From positions 186,001 to 250,000 of the forward strand of contig NZ_JACIJD010000003.1 of the NCBI RefSeq assembly GCF_014199205.1: 64,000 nt of DNA. Reading direction: 5' to 3'. Source of the DNA: Muricoccus pecuniae (lineage in GTDB: Bacteria; Pseudomonadota; Alphaproteobacteria; Acetobacterales; Acetobacteraceae). A program made the position numbers and the translations under genes. This document shows positions 48,514 through 56,868 of the stretch, one piece after another (the first letter of the stretch is position 1; every line of letters starts with the position of its first letter). The notes below the pieces were generated by a model, which was not told where the DNA came from, ran no database searches, and was given only the letters and a program-made list of their open reading frames with translations.

Positions 48514-49815
48514 ATGATGTCGCGGGATTGCGATCTGCTGGTGGTGGGCGCGGGGGCCGCGGGGATCGCGGCGGCGCGCGAGGCGCTGTCGCTCGGGCTC
48601 TCGGTGCGGGTGCTGGAGGCGCGCGGGCGCGTGGGCGGGCGCGCGCTGACGGATGCCTCCCTCGGCGCGCCGATGGATCTCGGCGCCACCTGGCTGCACG
48701 CCGCCCAGTCCAACCCGCTAGCGCCGCTCGCCGAGGCCGCCGGCCTCGAACTGTTCAATCATGACTCCGTGCGGGACTCGCGCGTCTGGATGGGGGATCG
48801 CTGGGCGGGCGCTGCCGAGATGGCGGAGTACGAGGCGGCGGAGCGCGCCTGGCACGAGGCGGTGCGGCTGGCCGATGCGCTGCCGGCCGGCGAGCGGCCC
48901 CTGAGCCTTGCCGACGCCGCGCCGCGCGGCGGGCCCTGGGACGCGACGCTCACCCATTGGGAAGGGCCGGTGATCGCGGCGGCCGAGGCGGCGGAGATCG
49001 ACCTCGGCGACTATCTCTCCACCCTGCTGACCGGGACGAACCTCCTGCCGCGCGAGGGCTGCGGCCACCTTCTCGGCACTCTCGCGCGCGGGCTTCCCGT
49101 GACGTTCGACGCGCCTGTCGAGCGCCTTTCCTGGGGCGGTCCCGGCCTGCGCGCCGAGGGACCATTCGGCGCGCTCACCGCCGGTGCGGCGGTAGTGACG
49201 GTCTCGACCGGCGTGCTCGCCTCCGGCGCCATCCGCTTCGACCCCGCCCTGCCCCAGGCCACCGCCCAGGCGGTGCACGACCTGCCCATGGGGCTGCTGA
49301 ACAAGATCGGCCTCCGCGCCACCGGGGAGGACCGGCTGGACCTTCCCTCCTTCGGCGGACTGGAGCGGCGGCTCGGGGAGGGGGAGCGGGCGATGACCTT
49401 CGTCGCCTGGCCCTTCGGGCGCGACCACCTCGAGGGCTTCGTGGGCGGCGCCCTGGCATGGGAGACCTCCCGGGCCGGGGAGGGCGCGCTGGCCGAACTC
49501 GCCTTCGCGGAGCTGGGCCGCATCTACGGCGCCCGCGCCGGGCGGGCGCTGCGGCGGGACATCCGGGCGGAATGGGACTGGGGGCGCGATCCCCACGCGC
49601 TCGGCGCCTATGCCGCGCTGCGCCCGGGGCGCGGCGGGGCGCGGGAGGCGCTCTCGGCCCCGCTCGCGGGCGGGCGGCTGATGCTGGCGGGCGAGGCCTG
49701 CCACGCGACGCTCGCCGGTACCCTTGCCGGGGCCTGGCTGAGCGGGGCGGGTGCGGCGCGGGAGGCCGCGGCCGCGCTGTTGCCCCACGGCATCCTCGGG
49801 AGACGGCCGGCGTGA
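48514..49815 (+). CDS. FAD-dependent amine oxidase-like oxidoreductase
   Basis: 433-aa flavoenzyme of the amine oxidase (MAO/polyamine oxidase) family. N-terminal Rossmann motif VVGAGAAGIAAA, adenine-side EARGRVGGRA, GATWLHAAQ, and C-terminal LAGEACHATLAGTLAGAWLSG that binds FAD. It would oxidise an amine or similar substrate with O2; the substrate is unknown. ATG at 48514 (second ATG 48517). Its TGA overlaps the GTG of mlaE, so it leads the lipid-transport operon, an unusual partner. Confidence 0.86.
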   Translation: MMSRDCDLLVVGAGAAGIAAAREALSLGLSVRVLEARGRVGGRALTDASLGAPMDLGATWLHAAQSNPLAPLAEAAGLELFNHDSVRDSRVWMGDRWAGAAEMAEYEAAERAWHEAVRLADALPAGERPLSLADAAPRGGPWDATLTHWEGPVIAAAEAAEIDLGDYLSTLLTGTNLLPREGCGHLLGTLARGLPVTFDAPVERLSWGGPGLRAEGPFGALTAGAAVVTVSTGVLASGAIRFDPALPQATAQAVHDLPMGLLNKIGLRATGEDRLDLPSFGGLERRLGEGERAMTFVAWPFGRDHLEGFVGGALAWETSRAGEGALAELAFAELGRIYGARAGRALRRDIRAEWDWGRDPHALGAYAALRPGRGGAREALSAPLAGGRLMLAGEACHATLAGTLAGAWLSGAGAAREAAAALLPHGILGRRPA

Positions 49816-51116
49816 GTGGGCGCGAACCGGCCCTTCCCGGCAGGGAAGGCCGCGAGGCGATCGGCGAGGGCGCGGGCGACCGCCGCCCGGGGCCGGCCGG
49901 GGAGCGCGTCTCCACCCCCGGCAGCCCCGCCCTACCGCCGGCCGAGGACATGGGTGCCGGCCCCGTGCCGGACGCCGCGCCCGCGCCCGGCGCCGCCATG
50001 GACGCGCCCGCCCCGGCCAGGGGCGGGAAGGGCGGTGCCGAGGTGCGGCGCGAGGGCGACGCGCTCCGCCTCTCCGGCCGCCTGACGAGCCTCACCGCCG
50101 GCGCGGCCTGGCGCCCGGCGATGAAGGGCGCGCGCGGGGCACGGCGGATCGACCTCTCCGGGCTGGAGACGCTGGATACGAGTGGCGCGGCGCTGGTGCT
50201 CGCGGCGGCGGGGGTCGCCGGGCGGGACGTGCCGGTCGAGGGCGCCTCGCGCCCCGTGGCGGCGGTGCTGGAGCGCTCCCGCGGCGCCTCCGGGCGCCCG
50301 GCCGCCGCCCAGGCCGGGCCGCGGATGGGACCCGTGCGGGGGGTCGGCGAATGGGGCGTCGGGCTGTGGAACGCGGCGCTGGACGGCATGGCCTTCCTCG
50401 GCGAGGCGGCGGCGACCGTGGTGAACGCCGCCCGCCGCCCGCGGGACCTGCGCGTGGCCGACCTCCTGCGCCACCTGGACGAGGCGGGCACCCGCGCCTT
50501 CGGGCTCGTCGCGCTGCTCGGCGTGCTGATCGGCGTGATCCTCGCCTTCCAGTCGGCCATCCCGATGCAGCAGTACGGGGCGGACATCTTCGTGCCGCGC
50601 CTCGTCGGCATCTCGCTCCTGCGCGAGCTCGGGCCGCTGCTGGCGGGGGTGATCCTGGCCGGGCGCACGGGATCGGCCTTCGCCGCCGAGCTGGGCACGA
50701 TGACGGTGAACGAGGAGGTGAGCGCGCTGCGGATCATGGGGATCGACCCCATGGTGCTGCTCGTGCTGCCGCGGATGCTGGCGGCCACCATCGCCATGCC
50801 GGTGCTGGCGCTGCTGATGGACCTCGCCGGGCTGGTCGGCATGTCCATCGTCATGATCGGGCGGGGCTTCCCGCTGCAGCTCGTGCTCAACCAGCTCCAT
50901 ATCGGGGTCGCCCTCGGCGACCTGCTGGGGGGGCTGGGCAAGGCGGCGGTGTTCGGGCTGGTGATCGCGGGCATCGGCTGCCGCGCGGGGCTCGCGGCGG
51001 GCAGCGGCCCGCGCGCGGTGGGCGACGCGGCCACCGCGGCCGTGGTGGGCGGGATCGTCGCCCTCGTCCTGCTGGACGGGATCTTCGCCGTGCTCTTCTA
51101 CCGGCTGGGCTGGTGA
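49812..51116 (+). CDS. mlaE: MlaE-type lipid ABC transporter permease fused to a STAS-like domain
   Basis: 434-aa permease of the MlaE/Ycf63 family, the membrane core of the Mla phospholipid transport system. The permease half (residues about 190-434) shows the family run ARAFGLVALLGVLIGVILAF, LLRELGPLLAGVILAGRTGSA, and TMTVNEEVSALRIMGIDPMV. Residues 75-165 look like a STAS domain (LRLSGRLTSLTAGAAW, RIDLSGLETLDTSGAALVLAAA), which in enterobacteria is the separate protein MlaB. An Ala/Pro-rich N-terminal linker precedes it. Starts GTG, overlapping the amine oxidase stop by 4 bases; it overlaps mlaF by 1 base. Confidence 0.9.
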   Translation: MSGREPALPGREGREAIGEGAGDRRPGPAGERVSTPGSPALPPAEDMGAGPVPDAAPAPGAAMDAPAPARGGKGGAEVRREGDALRLSGRLTSLTAGAAWRPAMKGARGARRIDLSGLETLDTSGAALVLAAAGVAGRDVPVEGASRPVAAVLERSRGASGRPAAAQAGPRMGPVRGVGEWGVGLWNAALDGMAFLGEAAATVVNAARRPRDLRVADLLRHLDEAGTRAFGLVALLGVLIGVILAFQSAIPMQQYGADIFVPRLVGISLLRELGPLLAGVILAGRTGSAFAAELGTMTVNEEVSALRIMGIDPMVLLVLPRMLAATIAMPVLALLMDLAGLVGMSIVMIGRGFPLQLVLNQLHIGVALGDLLGGLGKAAVFGLVIAGIGCRAGLAAGSGPRAVGDAATAAVVGGIVALVLLDGIFAVLFYRLGW

Positions 51117-51922
51117 TGGACGGAATGGCGGAGCGCGCGGGGGTGGGGGACGGCATCGCCGATCGCCCGGCGGATCGCCCGGCGGTGATCGAGGCGCGCG
51201 GGATCTCCATGGGCTTCGGCAGCCGCGTGCTGTTCCGGGACGTGAACTTCGATGTCGGGCGCGGCGAGGTCTTCGTCATCCTCGGCGGCTCGGGCTGCGG
51301 CAAGTCCACCCTGCTGAAGCTGATGATCGGGCTGTACCAGCCCACCGCCGGGCGCGTGACCATCCTCGGCGGGGACCTCTCCCGGGCGGATGGGGAAGCC
51401 CGCCGCAACCTGCTGCGCCAGCTCGGCGTCATGTGGCAGTCAGGCGCGCTCTTCGGCTCGATGACGCTGCTGGAGAACGTGATGCTGCCGCTCGAGGCCC
51501 ATACCGACCTGCCGCGCGACGCCCGCGAGGATGTCGCGCGGGTGAAGCTCGGCCTGGTGGGGCTGGGGGACGCGGCGGGGCGGCTGCCGGCGGAGATCTC
51601 GGGCGGCATGGCCAAGCGCGCGGGGATCGCGCGCGCCATGGCGCTCGACCCGCCGATCCTCTTCCTCGACGAGCCGAGCGCGGGGCTGGACCCCGTGACC
51701 TCGGCGGGGCTGGACGAGTTGATCAAGGACCTCGCGCGCGACCTCGGCACCACTTTCGTCGTGGTCACGCACGAGCTGCAATCGATCCTGGCGATCGGGG
51801 ATCGCTGCATCATGCTGGACAAGGAAGCGCAGGGAATGATCGCCGAGGGTGATCCGCGCCATCTCAGGGACGAGCCGCCCAACGACACCGTGCGCCGCTT
51901 CTTCCGGCGGGAGACGCGCTGA
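51116..51922 (+). CDS. mlaF: MlaF-type lipid ABC transporter ATPase
   Basis: 268-aa ATPase. Walker A GGSGCGKST at residues 57-65, signature ISGGMAKR, Walker B LFLDEPSAGLD, switch His in VVTHELQS, and Q-loop in MWQSGALFGSMT. It powers MlaE-mediated lipid movement between inner and outer membranes. About 25 N-terminal residues precede the ABC domain. Start ATG at 51116 shares a base with the mlaE TGA; the stop overlaps the MlaD start by 1 base. Confidence 0.93.
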   Translation: MDGMAERAGVGDGIADRPADRPAVIEARGISMGFGSRVLFRDVNFDVGRGEVFVILGGSGCGKSTLLKLMIGLYQPTAGRVTILGGDLSRADGEARRNLLRQLGVMWQSGALFGSMTLLENVMLPLEAHTDLPRDAREDVARVKLGLVGLGDAAGRLPAEISGGMAKRAGIARAMALDPPILFLDEPSAGLDPVTSAGLDELIKDLARDLGTTFVVVTHELQSILAIGDRCIMLDKEAQGMIAEGDPRHLRDEPPNDTVRRFFRRETR

Positions 51923-52950
51923 TGCCGGCCACAACCCGCAAGCTCTACATGCGCGTGGGCGTGCTCATCCTCGCCGGCATCGCGCTGGCCGTGGGCTTCG
52001 TGCTGTTCTTCACCGCGGGCAAGCTCGGCCGCAACACCCAGATGTACGAGACCTATCTCCGCGAGAGCGTGCAGGGGCTGGACGTGGGCGCGGCCGTTCG
52101 CTTCCGCGGCGTGCAGCTCGGCCAGGTGACGGATATCGGCCTCGTCGCCACGGAGTACTCGCCGCCCGAGAACAGCCCCTTCAGCGTGGCCTACCAGCGC
52201 GTGATCGTGCGCTTCGCGATCGACCTCGCGCGGCTGCGCGACGCACCGGACACGGAGAAGGCCGTGCAGATCGGGCTGCGCGCCCGCCTGGCGAGCACGG
52301 GCATCACCGGCGTGGGCTATCTCGAGCTCGACTTCGTCGATCCCGAGCGCTTCCCGCCGGAGAACCTGCCCTGGAAGCCGGACAACCCCGTGATCCCCGC
52401 CATCCCGAGCACGGTGGCGCAGGTGACCTCGGTGGCCGAGCAGCTCGCGCTGCGGATCAGCAACCTGCCGATCGAGGCGATCCTGGGCGACATCTCCGGC
52501 CTGCTCACCGATCTCCGGCGGCAGGTGAACGACGGCGAGATCGCTCAGGCCTCCCGCTCGGCATCCGACACGCTGGCCATCCTGCGGCAGACCGTGCAGG
52601 AGCTGAACCTGCCCGCGCTGTCCAACGACCTCCGCGGCACGATCGCAGAGGCGCGCGATCTGATCGGCGGGCCGGAGGTCCGGGGCACGCTGCGCAACGC
52701 GAACGTGGCGATGGAGCGGCTCCAGGCCGGGATGCAGCGCCTGCCCGCCGCCATCGCGCAGGTGGAGGGGGCGGCGCGCTCGGTGAACAACACGGTGGGC
52801 GACATCAACGCGGACCTGACGCCGACCCTGCGGGACCTGCGGGCGGCCTCGGGCAACCTGCGCGACACGACGGAGCTGCTGCGGCGCTCGCCGGGGGCGT
52901 CGCTGCTCTCGCCCGCGCCGCCCGCGCCGGATTACACGAGGAGGCGGTGA
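51922..52950 (+). CDS. mlaD: MlaD-type MCE family lipid-binding protein
   Basis: 342-aa MCE protein. One N-terminal membrane anchor (VGVLILAGIALAVGFVLFF), then the MCE domain (YLRESVQGLDVGAAVRFRGV ... TSTGITGVGYLELDF in shortened form ARLASTGITGVGYLEL), then an alpha-helical segment of about 160 residues (LALRISNLPIEAILGD, coiled-coil-like) and a Pro/Ser tail. It forms the hexameric periplasmic ring that collects phospholipid. Start overlaps mlaF by 1 base; stop overlaps the lipoprotein start by 1 base. Confidence 0.92.
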   Translation: MPATTRKLYMRVGVLILAGIALAVGFVLFFTAGKLGRNTQMYETYLRESVQGLDVGAAVRFRGVQLGQVTDIGLVATEYSPPENSPFSVAYQRVIVRFAIDLARLRDAPDTEKAVQIGLRARLASTGITGVGYLELDFVDPERFPPENLPWKPDNPVIPAIPSTVAQVTSVAEQLALRISNLPIEAILGDISGLLTDLRRQVNDGEIAQASRSASDTLAILRQTVQELNLPALSNDLRGTIAEARDLIGGPEVRGTLRNANVAMERLQAGMQRLPAAIAQVEGAARSVNNTVGDINADLTPTLRDLRAASGNLRDTTELLRRSPGASLLSPAPPAPDYTRRR

Positions 52951-53561
52951 TGCGGAGACGGGTTCTGCTGGCGGGCGCCCTGCCCTTGGCCTTGGGGGCG
53001 TGCTCGGTCTTCAACCAGACCTATGTGGAGCCGCGGCGCTATCCACTCGCGCCCCGGCGGCCGCCCGGCCCCGCGGCGCGACGGGCCCCGAGGGGGACGG
53101 TGCTGATGCGGCTCACCCGCGCCGCGCCGGGGCTGGACACGAAGCTGCTCCGCTCCATCCGCGCGGACGGCACGGAGGCGCTGGAATACTACGCCGAGTG
53201 GTCCGCCCCGCCGGCCGAAGCGGCGGAGGAGGCGCTGCGCCGCTGGATCGTCGATGCCGGCATCTTCGCCGCCGTGCTGGCGCCCGGCACCCGGGGCGAT
53301 GCGGACCTGCTGCTGGAGAGCGAGCTGGTGGCGCTGCACGTCGATCTCGGCGCGGGCGTCGCCGTGGCCTCCATGACCGCCGTGCTGCTGCGGAACACGA
53401 GCCAGTTCGGCACGCGGGTGGTGGCGCAGATCTCCGAGACCGCCTCCGTGCCCGTGCCCCCTGAGCGGCCCCTCGGCCCCGACGCCCAGGCCGCCGGGAT
53501 GGTCGCGGCCCTGGCCGGGGTGCTCGCCAGGATGGAGAGGGAGCTGGCCCGCCGAGCGTGA
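52950..53561 (+). CDS. ABC-type transport auxiliary lipoprotein
   Basis: 203-aa lipoprotein. Signal RRRVLLAGALPLALGAC with a lipobox (LGAC, Cys 18), then the PqiC/YmbA-type domain (YVEPRRYPLAPRRPPGPA, TDTKLLRSIRADGTEAL, EYYAEWSAPPAEAAEEALRRW, LLESELVALHVDL). In related MCE systems this protein bridges the MCE ring to the outer membrane. It is the last gene of the chain and shares a base with MlaD. A 17-bp palindrome lies 7 bases after its stop. Confidence 0.88.
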   Translation: MRRRVLLAGALPLALGACSVFNQTYVEPRRYPLAPRRPPGPAARRAPRGTVLMRLTRAAPGLDTKLLRSIRADGTEALEYYAEWSAPPAEAAEEALRRWIVDAGIFAAVLAPGTRGDADLLLESELVALHVDLGAGVAVASMTAVLLRNTSQFGTRVVAQISETASVPVPPERPLGPDAQAAGMVAALAGVLARMERELARRA

Positions 53562-53567
53562 CGCGCC

Positions 53568-53584
53568 GTCTCATGTGATGAGAC
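53568..53584. promoter_or_regulatory. Perfect 17-bp palindrome GTCTCAT-GTG-ATGAGAC
   Basis: Two 7-base arms around GTG, 7 bases after the lipoprotein stop. The half-site TGAGAC/GTCTCA recurs nearby at 53615-53620, 53627-53631 (AGAGAC) and 53656-53661. With a 3-base loop it is a poor terminator, so an operator or an RNA element is more likely. Confidence 0.55.
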
Positions 53585-53614
53585 GTTAAGTCTTTGGTCA
53601 GACCTGTCGCGCCA

Positions 53615-53676
53615 GTCTCAAAAACAGAGACAAGGTGCCAGGAAGGCACCGTTCCTGAGACAAATGGGACGGTGCC
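53615..53676 (+). promoter_or_regulatory. Structured leader with three hairpins before the DUF2939 gene
   Basis: GTCTC (53615-53619) pairs with GAGAC (53627-53631); GGTGCC (53634-53639) pairs with GGCACC (53645-53650); and GGCACCGT (53645-53652) can instead pair with ACGGTGCC (53669-53676), whose last base touches the ATG at 53677. The last two hairpins share a strand and exclude each other, and the second would cover the translation start. This is an attenuator-like layout; its trigger is unknown. Confidence 0.5.
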
Positions 53677-54336
53677 ATGCGTGGCTACAATCGTGCGGAT
53701 ATCTGGGACGAGGTTTGGGCGGAGTACGATGCCCGCCAGGCCGCCCACGCCGAAGCGGAGGCCGCGGCACAGGCGATGGCCACCCGCGGCCACTCCGAAG
53801 CGCCAGCGTTCCGGCCGCTCTCCCACGTGCTGCCCGCCGTGCTCGCCGGCATCCTCCTCGTCGCGGCCTGGATGGCGCTGCCCTGGCTGCTCGGGGCCCG
53901 GCTGGCCGCGCCCATCGCCGCCCGCGACGCGGCCGCGCTGCTCCAGCACTTCGACCGGCCCGCGGCCATGGCCAGCCTGCGCGCCGGCCTGGCTGCGGAG
54001 GTGCCGCAGAGCGAGGGGGAGGGGGCCCGCCGCTTCTTCGACCGCATGGCCGGCCGCATGGCCGCCGCCTGGGAGGAGCCGGAGCGGGTCGCCGCCTGGC
54101 TCTCCCTCCGCGCGGCGGGCGGGGAGGGGACTGCCGCCGCCCTCTCCTCCCTCCGCTCGGCCCGCCCGCTCGGGCTGACCTCCTTCCGAGTGGAGTACGG
54201 TCCGGCTGGCGAGGCCTCGGGCGTGGCCTTCGACATCGCCTGGCGGGGAGAGGGCTTCCGGGTGACCGGGCTGCGCTTCCTCGACACCCCCTCCGCCCCG
54301 GCGGGCGTTTCCGGCCCGGCCCTGGCCATGCGCTGA
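53677..54336 (+). CDS. DUF2939-type membrane-anchored protein
   Basis: 219-aa protein. The first 45 residues are charged and coiled-coil-like (NRADIWDEVWAEYDARQAAHA), followed by one membrane helix (VLPAVLAGILLVAAWMALPW) and a periplasmic domain of about 145 residues (ARDAAALLQHFDRPAAMASLRAGLA, then FRVEYGPAG and FDIAWRGEGFRVTGLRFLDTP) that fits the DUF2939 pattern. Function unknown. The start codon is adjacent to a hairpin arm (53669-53676). A strong terminator follows at 54382-54413. Confidence 0.74.
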   Translation: MRGYNRADIWDEVWAEYDARQAAHAEAEAAAQAMATRGHSEAPAFRPLSHVLPAVLAGILLVAAWMALPWLLGARLAAPIAARDAAALLQHFDRPAAMASLRAGLAAEVPQSEGEGARRFFDRMAGRMAAAWEEPERVAAWLSLRAAGGEGTAAALSSLRSARPLGLTSFRVEYGPAGEASGVAFDIAWRGEGFRVTGLRFLDTPSAPAGVSGPALAMR

Positions 54337-54381
54337 CCGGGGAGGGACGCGCCGCCTCGTAGCGGCTCCGGGCAGGGGCGA

Positions 54382-54413
54382 GGCCCGATCAGGTGGGGTT
54401 ACCTGATCGGGCC
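54382..54413. terminator. Strong bidirectional hairpin terminator
   Basis: GGCCCGATCAGGT (54382-54394) and ACCTGATCGGGCC (54401-54413) form a perfect 13-bp stem with a GGGGTT loop between convergent genes. GATTGCTTTCC follows on the plus strand. This is the longest perfect stem in the window. Confidence 0.8.
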
Positions 54414-54454
54414 GATTGCTTTCCGGAGAGGGCCGGAGCGGACCGGCGCCGCGC

Positions 54455-56791
54455 TCAGGCGGCCCGGGCCAGCTCCAGCGCCTTCCAGACCGTCTCGGGC
54501 GTGGCCGGCATGTCGAGATGGGTCACGCCGTCCTCGGAGAGGGCGTCCACCAGCGCGTTCATCAGCGCGGGCGGGGAGCCCACCGCCCCGGCCTCACCCG
54601 CGCCCTTCACCCCGAGCGGGTTCGTCAGGCAGGGGATGGAGAGGAGCGCGACCTCGATCTCCGGCAGGTCCACCGCCCTGGGCAGGGCGTAGTCCATGAA
54701 GGAGGCCGAGAGGAGCTGGCCGCTGTCGGGGTCGTAGGCCGTGCGCTCCAGGATCGCCTGGCCGAGGCCCTGGGCGACGCCGCCATGCACCTGCCCCCGC
54801 ACGATCAGCGGGTTGAGCGCGTGGCCCACATCGTCCGCCACGATGTAGCGGAGCACGGAGACGGTGCCCGTATCCGGGTCCACCTCCAGCTCGGCGACGT
54901 GGCAGCCATTGGGGAAGGTGTGGCGGGGGATGGCCGCGATCTCCGCCGCGTCCAGCAGGGTGACGGACTCGCCCCGCGCCGCGCGCTCCCGCTGCCCGGC
55001 CGCGAGGTCGAGGATGCCGATCGCGCGGTCCGTGCCGGCGATGGCGAAGCGGCCGCCCTCGAACTCGATGTCCCCGGGCGAGGCCTCCAGCGCCTCGGAG
55101 GCCGCCTGCCTGCCCTTCTCGATCACCGTCGCGGTGGTGGCGAGCAGCGCCGTGCCCTCGGAATAGAGGGAGCGGGCGCCGCCCGTGCCGCCGCCGGTCG
55201 GGATCTCGTCCGAGTCGCCCTGGATGATCCGGATCCTCTCGACCGGGATGCCCAGCTCGTTGGCCGTGATCATCACATAGGCGGTCTCATGGCCCTGGCC
55301 GGTGGACTGGGTGCCGACGAGCACCTCCACCATCCCGTCCGGGGCGAAGCGCACCTCGGCCCGCTCGCTGTCCGAGCCGCCCGTCGCTTCGAGGTAGTAG
55401 GCGAGGCCGATGCCGCGCCGCTTGCCCCGGGCGGCGGCGGCCGCGCGGCGCGCGGGGAAGCCGGCCCAGTCGATGAGGGAGAGGGCGTGGTCCATCACCC
55501 GCTCGAACTCGCCGGAATCGTAGGTCTGGCCCACGGGGGTCGTGTGCGGCATGGCCGAGGGCGGGACCATGTTGCGGCGGCGGATCTCGATGCGGTCGAT
55601 CCCCGTCTCACGCGCCGCGGCATCGATCAGCCGCTCGACGAGGTAGTTCGCCTCCGGCCGCCCGGCGCCGCGATAGGCGTCCACGGGCACGGTGTTCGTC
55701 ACCACGCCGACGACGTTCGCGTAGATGGCGCGGAAGCCGTAGACGCTGGCCAGCACCTTCGTGCCCGCGGCGGTGGGGATGAAGGGGCCGTAGGTGGAGA
55801 GATAGGCGCCCATGTTGGCGATGTTCCGCGTGCGCATCGCGAGGAACTTGCCGTCGCTGTCCAGCGCCAACTCGCCGGTGGTGATGTTGTCCCGCCCGTG
55901 GGTGTCGGAGAGGAAGGCCTCGGTGCGCTCGCTCGTCCAGCGCACGGGGCGGTGCAGGCGGCGCGCGGCCATCATGCAGAGGCCGTATTCGGGATAGGTG
56001 AAGATCTTCATCCCGAAGCCACCGCCGACATCGTGGGTGACGACGCGCAGCTTCTCCTTGGAGACGCCGAAGACCTTGGCCAGCGTGTCCTTCAGCGGCC
56101 AGCTTCCCTGGGTGCCGGCATGGAGGGTGAAGCGCTCCGTCCCCGGGTCGTACTCGGCCAGCGCCGCGCGTCCCTCCATGGAGGCGACGACGACGCGGTT
56201 GTTCACCACCGTCACGCGGGTGACATGCGCCGCCCCGGCGAAGAGGCGGTCGGTCTCCTCGCGGTTCCCGGTCTCCCAGTCGAAGACGACGTTGTCCCGG
56301 ATGCCCGGCCAGACCTGGGGCTGCCCCGGCTCCGTCGCCGTGGCGAGGTCGGTGGCGGAGGGGAGCATCTCGTAGTCCACCTCCACCGCCTCGGCGACGT
56401 CGCGCGCCGCGCCATGCGTCTCGGCCACGATGAAGGCGACGGGGTCGCCGACATGGCGGACGACGCCGTCGGCCAGCCCGCCCCGGGGCGTGTCCCCGCG
56501 CGGCGAGCCGTCCCGGTTCTTCATCGGGATGGCGCAGGGGATCTCCCCCAGTCCCTCGGCCTTCCAGTCCTCCGCGGTCAGCACGGCGAGCACGCCCGGC
56601 ATGGCGGCCGCCGCGCCCGTGTCGATGGAGAGGATGCGCGCATGGGCGTGGGGCGAGCGGAGGATGTAGCCCACCGCCGCGCCGGCCGCGACGCCCTGGG
56701 GCACGAGGTCGTCCGTGTAGCGCCCGCCGCCTTTCAGGAGGCGAGGGTCCTCCACCCGGCGCAGGGGCTGGCTGAGGCCGAATTTTGCCAT
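54455..56791 (-). CDS. Xanthine dehydrogenase family molybdopterin-binding subunit
   Basis: 778-aa large subunit of the xanthine oxidase/CO dehydrogenase-type molybdenum hydroxylases. Seen: VEDPRLLKGGGRYTDDL start, VGDPVAFIVAETHGAA, VTHDVGGGFGMKIFTYPEYG, AYRGAGRPEANYL (not the AYRCSFR of CO dehydrogenase, so a carbon-monoxide role is not supported), GTQSTGQGHETAYVMIT, and the active-site Glu in GVKGAGEAGAVGSPPA. The normal partners, an FAD subunit and a 2Fe-2S subunit, are absent next to it. The ATG at 56791 (MAKFGLSQP) has GGGAGA upstream; an ATG at 56806 does not. Substrate unknown. Confidence 0.9.
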   Translation of the reverse strand: MAKFGLSQPLRRVEDPRLLKGGGRYTDDLVPQGVAAGAAVGYILRSPHAHARILSIDTGAAAAMPGVLAVLTAEDWKAEGLGEIPCAIPMKNRDGSPRGDTPRGGLADGVVRHVGDPVAFIVAETHGAARDVAEAVEVDYEMLPSATDLATATEPGQPQVWPGIRDNVVFDWETGNREETDRLFAGAAHVTRVTVVNNRVVVASMEGRAALAEYDPGTERFTLHAGTQGSWPLKDTLAKVFGVSKEKLRVVTHDVGGGFGMKIFTYPEYGLCMMAARRLHRPVRWTSERTEAFLSDTHGRDNITTGELALDSDGKFLAMRTRNIANMGAYLSTYGPFIPTAAGTKVLASVYGFRAIYANVVGVVTNTVPVDAYRGAGRPEANYLVERLIDAAARETGIDRIEIRRRNMVPPSAMPHTTPVGQTYDSGEFERVMDHALSLIDWAGFPARRAAAAARGKRRGIGLAYYLEATGGSDSERAEVRFAPDGMVEVLVGTQSTGQGHETAYVMITANELGIPVERIRIIQGDSDEIPTGGGTGGARSLYSEGTALLATTATVIEKGRQAASEALEASPGDIEFEGGRFAIAGTDRAIGILDLAAGQRERAARGESVTLLDAAEIAAIPRHTFPNGCHVAELEVDPDTGTVSVLRYIVADDVGHALNPLIVRGQVHGGVAQGLGQAILERTAYDPDSGQLLSASFMDYALPRAVDLPEIEVALLSIPCLTNPLGVKGAGEAGAVGSPPALMNALVDALSEDGVTHLDMPATPETVWKALELARAA

Positions 56792-56868
56792 GACGCGCTC
56801 TCCCATAGGTCCGTTGGGGGGATCATGGGGGAAGGGGCGGGGTGGCGTGAAGGGGTGGCGTCAGCAGG

